In this document: positions 5,464 through 11,598 of the stretch, piece after piece | Layout of the letters: each line of letters starts with the position of its first letter | Position numbering within the stretch: position 1 is the stretch's first letter | Assembly: GCA_039029935.1 (NCBI GenBank) | Contig: JBCCFC010000302.1 | Span: 1-11,598 of the forward strand | Reading direction: 5' to 3' | From: G039029935 sp039029935 | Lineage (GTDB): Bacteria > Chloroflexota > Anaerolineae > Caldilineales > Caldilineaceae | DNA: 11,598 nt | Translations under genes and position numbers: made by a program | Notes under the pieces: model-generated | Told to the model about the DNA's origin: nothing | The model's input: the letters and a program-made list of their open reading frames with translations, nothing else | Databases searched by the model: none

Positions 5464-8400
5464 CTACCGCCCAATCAACGGCAAATACAGCCAATACACC
5501 TCCTCTACCAACATCTCCACGCGAGCTATCGACTCCACCCCAGCATCATCTGCCACTGTATACACAAACCCATCACGCCCACTAGCATCACGGTCAGCCA
5601 CATAGCCAACACGCCCATCATCCATCACCCACGCCACACCTGCATTGGCTGCACCAACAGCCACCACACGCAGTCCATCACCATCCACATCGCTATCATT
5701 CGTCAGTACATCGATGCTCACAGGGATGCCCGCTGTTGCATCAATCATGTCATCAACGGCAAGTGGGGTATCGTTGACGGCCGCAATCGTCATGGTAACA
5801 GTGCCAGTTGCAGCCCCCATATCGCCGTCGGAGACGATGTAGGTGAAGGTGTCAACGCCATTAGTGCTGGTGTTTTCATCGGCGAGTGGGGTATAGCGGA
5901 GTTGGTTGCCCGACACAACTCGAACGCTACCCCGACCGCGTGTGACGCCGACGATATTCAGCGATTGTGTACTCATGTCGTTGGCAACTACATCGACGGT
6001 AACGGCTGTATCTTCATCGGTGGTGATAACATCAGCGTTTGCGGTGACGAGTGCTTGGTCTGCCCCAATGATGATGGTCACTTGGTCAACGGCTTGCATG
6101 GTGGTATCAGAGGCTGGTTCAGAAACCGAGTTTCTCCGAAGAGACTCGGTTTCTGGTGCAGTACCCACCGTGTACGTAAATGTGTCCATACCAGTAAATC
6201 CCGGTGGCGGTTCATACTGAATGCCGCCATCACCACCCATTATCACGTTACCATATCGCGGTTGACCGACTGCAATGATTTCGAGGTCTTGCGGTTCATC
6301 AGGATTGTCGGGGTCTACATCATTGTCAAGCGGGTTAATCTGGATGGGTGTATCCTGCTCAGCGAGGACAGCATCGGGCACAGCTTCAGGGGGGTCATCG
6401 ATGGGGTGGATGGTGATGTGGACAGTGGCACTACTCTCGCCGCCTTGTCCATCAGCGATGCTATAGAGGAAGTGGTCTGCACCAGCGTAGTTCTCATTGG
6501 CTGTATAGGTGAGCGTATTCTCCTCATGCAACTCAACTTGTCCATGACGCGGTGGTTGCATAATGGCTGCAAGCTGGATTGGATCACCATCGGGGTCAGT
6601 GTCATTGTCAAGAATAGTAAAGAGAATGGTGCTATCTTCGTCGGTCTCAACAGTATCGTTTTCCGCAAAAGGTGGGCTGTTGGTCGGTATAGGTGATGGG
6701 GTAGTGGTTGGTGGGTCGGTATTCGGTGGGTCGATGGTCGGTGGGTCGGTATTCGGTGGGTCGGTATTCGGTGGGTCGGTGGTCGGTGTAGGTGATGGGA
6801 TAAGGGTAGGTGTCAACGTTGATGTGCTGGTGGATATCGCAGTTGGTGACGGTGATGGTAGGTTGTTTGAAACGGAAGTCGTCGATGTTGCAATCGGCGT
6901 CATGGTTAGCTCAGGTTCAGATGAGGCCAATTCCGATTCGGATACTGATGTGGCGGTTGAGGTGTTGGCGGGCGTGCTATCAGCCTGCAGTTGAGCGTTG
7001 GTAGATGTCGCTGCAGATGTCTGATTGGATGTGGCGGTGGGTATTATTGAAGCAGACTGATTTGTTGGCGTGTTGGTAGGGGTAGATGTTGGTGATGTGG
7101 TGGGCGGAATTATATCAACGGTTGGCGATGTAATGGGTGTCACGACTTCAATCGTTGATGTCGATGTCGCTGATGCAGTGACAGCTACGATTGCCGTAAC
7201 CGTCTCTGCTGGTGTCTCAGTCGGTATTGATGTCACCGTTGATGTGGCTGTTGACGTAGCCGTTGAAGTCGCAGTGGGCGTCATGCTTGGCGTCATCGTC
7301 GGCGTATTGGTCATGGTGGCTGATGGAATTGACGTGGCGGTGGATGCTGGCGGCTGAGGATTCACGGTTACAGAGGTTGCTGTCGATGTTGGGTGCGGCG
7401 TTGCGGTTGCCGTTGATGTTGCTGTTGAGACAGGCGTAACCGTTGATGTTGCCGTTTCTGTTGATGTCGCGGTTGCCGTCACAGTTGGCGTTGGCAGGGA
7501 TGGTGCTTCGGTCCATGTCAGCACAGTCAGTGAATGTCGAGGTAGCTGCAATGTATAATTCTGCGCAAAGTCATTACGCGTCCATGTTTGAATACGCACA
7601 TTTTCGGCATCCTCGTTATCATCACGAATACTGTCAGAGGCCAGTTGATGCATGGTCACGGCAGCATTGGGGATGGACGGCAGTTCTAGTTGCACAAGCT
7701 GATTCTGGTCGAGGCTAAAGTTGAACAGGGCCAACCCCATCTGCTCGCCCTCTTGGAAGGCAAATGAGTGAATTTCGGGTACAGTCATCTCAGCGTCGAT
7801 GCCATTGATGGCTGATTGGGTCCATGTTGGATTATCACCGCTGTGGGTTGTGGTCAGCAGATTACCTTGGATGGCGCGGTTGATGGCTTCCACACCGAGC
7901 CACATGGGGCGTTTGCGTCCGGTTTGTTCCAGATCACGCAGGAGGCCCCAGAGACGGACATATTCATCTTTGTCATTCATATGATAGGAGTAGCCTGCCG
8001 CCGTAAAGGCCGCTTGATCACGGACACCCAATTCTTGCAGATAGGTGAGCATGTAGAAGGGCAGGGCCAAGCCACTGCCAAGACTGGTCACAAAATCGTT
8101 GCGGATGTCGATGGGGGCGTCGCCTTCCGTCGTATGTAGACCCAACTCATAGATTGACAGAGCCGTGTTGTTCGGTGCAGCAATATCCGCACTGCCCTTC
8201 ATATTGCCAGTAGTTACGTCCTGAATGGCACGGGCAAAAAGCGGGCCAAAGATGTCGTTGTCGTTGCCATAAACATCCAGCGAGCGTGCAATGTAGGGCG
8301 CAAGACCAACCGTATCGTGCTGATCGCTGTATTGCTCAATATTCTGTTGCGCACCCAATGAACCCTCTTGCCCACCGACAATCAGGTTGAGTTTGGTTGC

Positions 8401-11400
8401 ATCATAGTACGGGCTGGCTTTGAGCAGAGCGAGTCGGTCAGTGGCAACGGTCGCCAGTCGCAGAGACCCCAGATGCGATGCCCCCATAAATGGGTCGCTG
8501 CCCGATGCTGCGCCCCACAATTCGTTGCCATATTCAAGATGGATGGTGGGGAAGATGTCAGTCCAAGGTCTGGGTTGCCCCAAGCTGGCGCGGATATCGG
8601 CATAGGGGTGTTCGCCCACGGGCGCGCTCAGATAGGCGACCAAGTTGTGGAGTTCGGTTTCGGTCAATGTTGGTGGGAAGACGGTCCAAGGCTCTGCGCC
8701 GATTTCTTGACAGAGTTCGAGGAATTCGTGGATTGAGAAATTGTACTGATAGGGTGTGCGGCTGGCAGGGTCCATGTTATTGGGACTGCGCGCCCATTCG
8801 GCTGCCAACTGTGCATCAAGTGTACTCCCCAGTTGACTGCCCCAATTGCGCAGAATGCCCGGATTCAGTTCACGAATGCGATCCACAAAATTGTCTGTAA
8901 AGGCGGTCTCGTTGGCATGGTCGGTGCTGTAGAGCGCAAGGTCATCCAACCAAATTTGGTCATCCTCGGTCACAGCGGTGAAGACAACACCGATCAACGT
9001 GTGATAGTCATCCAATGCATAGCCCTCAATGGGGTCAAGATGTGGTGGAATATAAACATCAAACTCATATTTTTGCCACTCGGTGGTCAGCTCAATGGTG
9101 CGATAGATAAAGTGGAATTCGTGTTCACGATAGAAGCGGAAACGCAACTCATCGCCCTCATCCTTGCCCTTGGCCCAAAACTCGACATGCCAGTTGCCCT
9201 TGAACGGCATCATCTTGCCCGCCGTGCGGTCGCCATCACGCCAATAGCTATCAAGCCAAACCGCAAAGGTTCCATGCTCATTGACACCATTATCCGTCAA
9301 CCCATGTTGCAGATAAAGCGACTGTTGCCCCGGACTACCCGGACGTGTGGTTGTCGTATCCGCTTGATAATGTTCGCCATGAAAGGTGTTTGCCAACCCC
9401 TGAACATTCTGCTGACGCACAAACATGAAATCCCACTGGTTGATGGTCCCACAATCACGGTCGAGATTAAAGACATACTTGCCATCTTCGTGCGTAAAAT
9501 CGGTGACAGTGCCACGGCATCCAGTGGCCGGGCCATAGACAAACTCAAACTCAGCCCCATCCCAGAAATCTTCGGGCTGACCGATCCAAAGATCGTCGTC
9601 GTTCCAAACGGTGTTCCAGAAATCCTGCACAAAGCGGTTACCGCCAGAGCCTTCTGCTGCATGGACCACACTGTTAAAGACGCCCGCTTCCAGTCCCGGA
9701 TTGGAGATCAGGTTTTTCAAGAATTGCGATGCTCCCCACACTTTGCGCGCCCCCAAGTTCAGCCCCATACGCTTGACTTCTGCCCGTACCACCTGATTGT
9801 CGATGCGGATGATGGACATGCTGGCGCTGGCATCAGGTGTGGATGTGGGGACAGGCGTAACGGTGGCGGTCGCTGTCGGGATGGATGTGGGCGTCGGTGT
9901 CAGGGCGGGGACGGCAGGCTGATGTTGCCATGTGATGACATTGACCGAGTGCGGTGGCAGTTGCACGATGTAGCCATTGGCAAAGTCGGTCAGCGGCCAT
10001 GTCTCAATCCAGACCTGCTCATCGTCCTCGTTGTCGGCATGAATCGAATCAGCCGTCAGTTGGTGACGCGTGGCCGTCGCATTGGGCACTGTGGGCAAGT
10101 GGATTTCCACTTCTTGCGCCTCATCCAGATGCAGATTGAAGAGGACCACGCTATAGTTGTCGCCATCCTGAAAGGCAAACGAATTGACAAAAGGCACATC
10201 CATCTCCGAGTTGATGCCATTGATGGGTGTCTGCGTCCATGTCGGGTTGACACCGCGCTGTGTGGTCGGCAGCATATCCCCCTGCAACGCCTTGTTGATC
10301 AACTCCACCCCCAGCCATGTCGGGCGTTTGCGCCCCGTCGCCTCCAAGTCACGCAACATGCCCCAAATCCGCACATACTCGGCTTGAACCTCTTCCTGAT
10401 TGCCAAGGTCTTCATCAGAAAAGTCATCATTCTCGGACTGCTTCACTTTTCCAGAGTATCCCAGGGTGGTAAAGGCCGTCTGGTCACGCATTTCAAATTC
10501 ACGCAGATAGGTGAGCATGTAGAGCGGTAGGGCAATTCCTCCGCCCAATCCGGAGACGAAATCATTGCGAATATCAATCGGCGCATCTCCGCTGTTGGTA
10601 TGGAAATTTAGCTCATAGATCGCCATCTGCGTCTCTTTGCCAGCCCCATCCAAAATGACCGCGTGTTCGCGCATCTTGCCCGTCGTCACATCTTGGAAGG
10701 CGCGTGCAAAAAGCGGGTAATAGATGTCGGCGTCGCTGCCATATTGGTCCAATACACCAAAGTAAGGCGCAAAGCCAAGCATATCGTGGCGATTACTGCC
10801 AAGCTCCACATAGGTCTGCACGGTCGCGGAACTCGCCAACCCACCGATGATCAGGTTCATGCGGTCGGCTTGATAATGGGGGCTGCTTCTGAGGATATCC
10901 AGTCGGTCATGCGCCACAGGGCCAAGACGTGCTGGTCCCATGATGGATGCGCCATAGAAGGGGTCGCTGCCCGATGCCTTGCCCCAGAGTTCATTGCCAT
11001 ACTCCAGATGAATCGTGGGGAATATATCGGTCCAAGGCGCAACCTGTCCCTGTGCGGCGCGTTGGTCCGCATAGGGTGTATTGCCATCAGCAGGGGCACT
11101 CAGATAGTCCATTAATGCCAGCAGTTCTTCGGGACTAAAGGTGGGTGGAATCACATACCAAGGCTCGGCCCCCACTTCGAGACAAAGCTCTAAAAATTCA
11201 TGCAGCGAATAGGTGTAATAGTAAGGGCTACGTCGCGTCGGCTTATAATATTGGGTTCCCCGTGCCCAAGGTTCGGCCAACTGGATATCCAGTGTGCTGC
11301 CAAATTGGTTGCCCCAATTGCGCAGGATGCCCGGCTGTAGCTCCTTGTACAGTTCGACCAAGGTATCACTAAACGCAGTGGGGTTGGTGTGGTCCGTGCG

Positions 11401-11598
11401 GTGGAGCGAGACATCATCCAGCCACACAGCCTGTCCCCCATTCATGACCGAAAAGAGCAGACCCAGAAGCGGATGATACTCGCTGTCACTGTAGACACGG
11501 CGTGAATCTAGGCCCGATGGGATGGTGACATCAACGCTGTAGTGCTGCCACTCCGTATCCAGATAGAGGGTACGATTGATAAAATCAAACTCAGTTTC
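5464..11598 (-). CDS. Giant exported modular protein: two tandem GH-A-like glycosidase modules, Ser/Thr/Pro stalk, four cadherin-like repeats (5' end outside the window)
   Basis: The frame is open from the right edge to the TAG at 5464-5466, giving 2044 visible residues (numbered from 11598); the start and any signal peptide are outside. Order: end of a jelly-roll carbohydrate-binding-like domain (1-60); glycosidase copy A (about 75-558) with HLEYGNELWG, Glu203, and IYELNFH, Glu329; a Thr/Pro linker (559-592); module B (593-1363) with its own N-terminal region, a binding-like domain (751-893) and glycosidase copy B with Glu1026 and Glu1151; a Ser/Thr/Pro stalk (1364-1644); four cadherin-like repeats (1645-2032) with NDTDPDGDP-type calcium sites; and the tail YWLYLPLIGR. 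G-N-E as acid/base and a second Glu about 125 residues on as nucleophile fit clan GH-A, with GH51-like enzymes the nearest I can name. The substrate is unknown. It probably acts at the cell surface on polysaccharide. It is not functionally tied to the downstream cassette. Confidence 0.88.
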   Translation of the reverse strand, partial: ETEFDFINRTLYLDTEWQHYSVDVTIPSGLDSRRVYSDSEYHPLLGLLFSVMNGGQAVWLDDVSLHRTDHTNPTAFSDTLVELYKELQPGILRNWGNQFGSTLDIQLAEPWARGTQYYKPTRRSPYYYTYSLHEFLELCLEVGAEPWYVIPPTFSPEELLALMDYLSAPADGNTPYADQRAAQGQVAPWTDIFPTIHLEYGNELWGKASGSDPFYGASIMGPARLGPVAHDRLDILRSSPHYQADRMNLIIGGLASSATVQTYVELGSNRHDMLGFAPYFGVLDQYGSDADIYYPLFARAFQDVTTGKMREHAVILDGAGKETQMAIYELNFHTNSGDAPIDIRNDFVSGLGGGIALPLYMLTYLREFEMRDQTAFTTLGYSGKVKQSENDDFSDEDLGNQEEVQAEYVRIWGMLRDLEATGRKRPTWLGVELINKALQGDMLPTTQRGVNPTWTQTPINGINSEMDVPFVNSFAFQDGDNYSVVLFNLHLDEAQEVEIHLPTVPNATATRHQLTADSIHADNEDDEQVWIETWPLTDFANGYIVQLPPHSVNVITWQHQPAVPALTPTPTSIPTATATVTPVPTSTPDASASMSIIRIDNQVVRAEVKRMGLNLGARKVWGASQFLKNLISNPGLEAGVFNSVVHAAEGSGGNRFVQDFWNTVWNDDDLWIGQPEDFWDGAEFEFVYGPATGCRGTVTDFTHEDGKYVFNLDRDCGTINQWDFMFVRQQNVQGLANTFHGEHYQADTTTTRPGSPGQQSLYLQHGLTDNGVNEHGTFAVWLDSYWRDGDRTAGKMMPFKGNWHVEFWAKGKDEGDELRFRFYREHEFHFIYRTIELTTEWQKYEFDVYIPPHLDPIEGYALDDYHTLIGVVFTAVTEDDQIWLDDLALYSTDHANETAFTDNFVDRIRELNPGILRNWGSQLGSTLDAQLAAEWARSPNNMDPASRTPYQYNFSIHEFLELCQEIGAEPWTVFPPTLTETELHNLVAYLSAPVGEHPYADIRASLGQPRPWTDIFPTIHLEYGNELWGAASGSDPFMGASHLGSLRLATVATDRLALLKASPYYDATKLNLIVGGQEGSLGAQQNIEQYSDQHDTVGLAPYIARSLDVYGNDNDIFGPLFARAIQDVTTGNMKGSADIAAPNNTALSIYELGLHTTEGDAPIDIRNDFVTSLGSGLALPFYMLTYLQELGVRDQAAFTAAGYSYHMNDKDEYVRLWGLLRDLEQTGRKRPMWLGVEAINRAIQGNLLTTTHSGDNPTWTQSAINGIDAEMTVPEIHSFAFQEGEQMGLALFNFSLDQNQLVQLELPSIPNAAVTMHQLASDSIRDDNEDAENVRIQTWTRNDFAQNYTLQLPRHSLTVLTWTEAPSLPTPTVTATATSTETATSTVTPVSTATSTATATPHPTSTATSVTVNPQPPASTATSIPSATMTNTPTMTPSMTPTATSTATSTATSTVTSIPTETPAETVTAIVAVTASATSTSTIEVVTPITSPTVDIIPPTTSPTSTPTNTPTNQSASIIPTATSNQTSAATSTNAQLQADSTPANTSTATSVSESELASSEPELTMTPIATSTTSVSNNLPSPSPTAISTSTSTLTPTLIPSPTPTTDPPNTDPPNTDPPTIDPPNTDPPTTTPSPIPTNSPPFAENDTVETDEDSTILFTILDNDTDPDGDPIQLAAIMQPPRHGQVELHEENTLTYTANENYAGADHFLYSIADGQGGESSATVHITIHPIDDPPEAVPDAVLAEQDTPIQINPLDNDVDPDNPDEPQDLEIIAVGQPRYGNVIMGGDGGIQYEPPPGFTGMDTFTYTVGTAPETESLRRNSVSEPASDTTMQAVDQVTIIIGADQALVTANADVITTDEDTAVTVDVVANDMSTQSLNIVGVTRGRGSVRVVSGNQLRYTPLADENTSTNGVDTFTYIVSDGDMGAATGTVTMTIAAVNDTPLAVDDMIDATAGIPVSIDVLTNDSDVDGDGLRVVAVGAANAGVAWVMDDGRVGYVADRDASGRDGFVYTVADDAGVESIARVEMLVEEVYWLYLPLIGR
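6120..6155. repeat. 36-base palindromic hairpin element inserted in frame in the second cadherin-like repeat
   Basis: Perfect 12-base arms, CAGAAACCGAGT (6120-6131) and ACTCGGTTTCTG (6144-6155), enclose a 12-base loop. In the coding strand the loop can pair further as CTC-TTCG-GAG, a cUUCGg tetraloop. The 36 bases equal 12 codons and encode roughly ETESLRRNSVSE, where the other cadherin-like repeats have only a short turn. AGAAACC/GGTTTCT palindromes are, as I recall, a dispersed repeat type in some Chloroflexota and cyanobacteria. Confidence 0.65.
6667..7509 (-). repeat. Low-complexity Thr/Ser/Pro stalk coding region
   Basis: About 280 residues made almost only of Thr, Ser, Pro, Ala and Val in TATST- and TPT-like steps, from imperfect hexamer-like DNA repetition. 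It separates the catalytic modules from the cadherin-like repeats and is probably an extended, perhaps glycosylated, spacer. A shorter linker of the same type joins copies A and B at 9823-9924. Confidence 0.8.
6703..6777 (-). repeat. Five 15-base tandem repeats encoding DPPNT-type units
   Basis: Five consecutive 15-base units encode DPPNT, DPPNT, DPPTI, DPPNT and DPPTT at the end of the stalk. The near-identical units indicate recent slippage, so copy number may vary between strains. Confidence 0.85.
7510..9822 (-). repeat. Glycosidase module copy B (complete)
   Basis: Complete second copy, about 770 residues. It begins with RAEVKRMGLNLGARKVWGAS and NLISNPGLE, followed by a beta-rich region with two Cys (694 and 716), the jelly-roll binding-like domain (GNWHVEFWAKGK to IWLDDLALY) and the glycosidase fold with Glu1026 and Glu1151. 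By eye well over half of the residues are identical to copy A in the shared part, so the pair arose by tandem duplication followed by long divergence. Confidence 0.8.
9925..11598 (-). repeat. Glycosidase module copy A (5' part outside the window)
   Basis: First copy of the duplicated module. It begins inside the binding-like domain (EFDFINRTLYLDTEWQ), which aligns with EFHFIYRTIELTTEWQ of copy B. Its glycosidase part has PGILRNWG, the G-N-E motif (Glu203) and the second Glu329, and ends in a beta-rich domain closing at PPHSVNVITWQ. It carries an acidic loop absent from copy B. Confidence 0.8.

Noticed and set aside
6563..6994. Gly/Val-rich plus-strand ORF with repeated GGSVFGGS.
   Set aside because: It is the reverse reading of the Thr/Ser/Pro stalk and the DPPNT repeats.
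6667..7509. Possible CRISPR-like or minisatellite array from the repeated GTTGATGT-like steps.
   Set aside because: The repetition is codon-level low complexity (Thr/Ser/Ala/Pro) without fixed repeats or spacers and stays in frame with the exported protein.
8833..10530. A 565-codon open frame on the plus strand.
   Set aside because: It lies wholly antisense to the glycosidase modules, shows no familiar motif and is explained by codon bias of the real minus-strand gene, whose two module copies and motifs are unmistakable.

Overview
The window looks like a piece of a filamentous, multicellular-type bacterium, most likely Chloroflexota. This is an inference from three traits: a giant secreted protein with long Ser/Thr/Pro linkers and tandem cadherin-like repeats, a C-terminal tail ending YLPLIGR of a kind I associate with Chloroflexota exported proteins, and a three-gene NTP-dependent conflict cassette of a type known mainly from multicellular bacteria. 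No rRNA, tRNA or CRISPR array is visible, so the assignment is not proven. All real genes lie on the minus strand and read from right to left.

Right part (5464-11598): one very long gene, open at the right edge of the window, encodes at least 2044 residues of an exported modular protein. It carries two tandem copies of a carbohydrate-binding-like plus clan GH-A-like glycosidase module, each with a G-N-E motif and a second Glu about 125 residues later. These are followed by a Thr/Ser/Pro-rich stalk of about 280 residues, four cadherin-like repeats and the short C-terminal tail. A 36-base palindrome sits in frame inside the second cadherin-like repeat.

Middle (4943-5463): a 520-base AT-rich gap. 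It holds a 264-base MITE-like element with 24-base terminal inverted repeats and a nested 13-base inverted repeat, then a candidate sigma70-type promoter with an inverted repeat over its predicted start.

Left part (1-4942): three overlapping genes that form a ternary vWA/MoxR/VMAP-type system. First is a VMAP-family protein (vWA-MoxR associated protein), split by a one-base frameshift near 4272. Next is a MoxR-type AAA+ ATPase. Last is a protein with a SAV_2336-type N-terminal region containing a divergent vWA-like fold, which runs off the left edge. Both junctions are 4-base ATGA overlaps, so the genes are almost certainly co-translated. The AAA+ protein and the vWA-like protein probably form the nucleotide-driven sensor or switch, and the VMAP protein and the C-terminal module of the left-edge gene are the likely adaptor and effector parts. 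The last 300 bases of that gene drop to about 35% GC against more than 50% just upstream, which suggests that the C-terminal module was exchanged. Its sequence resembles the lead-in to a STAND/NACHT NTPase, but the diagnostic motifs lie outside the window.
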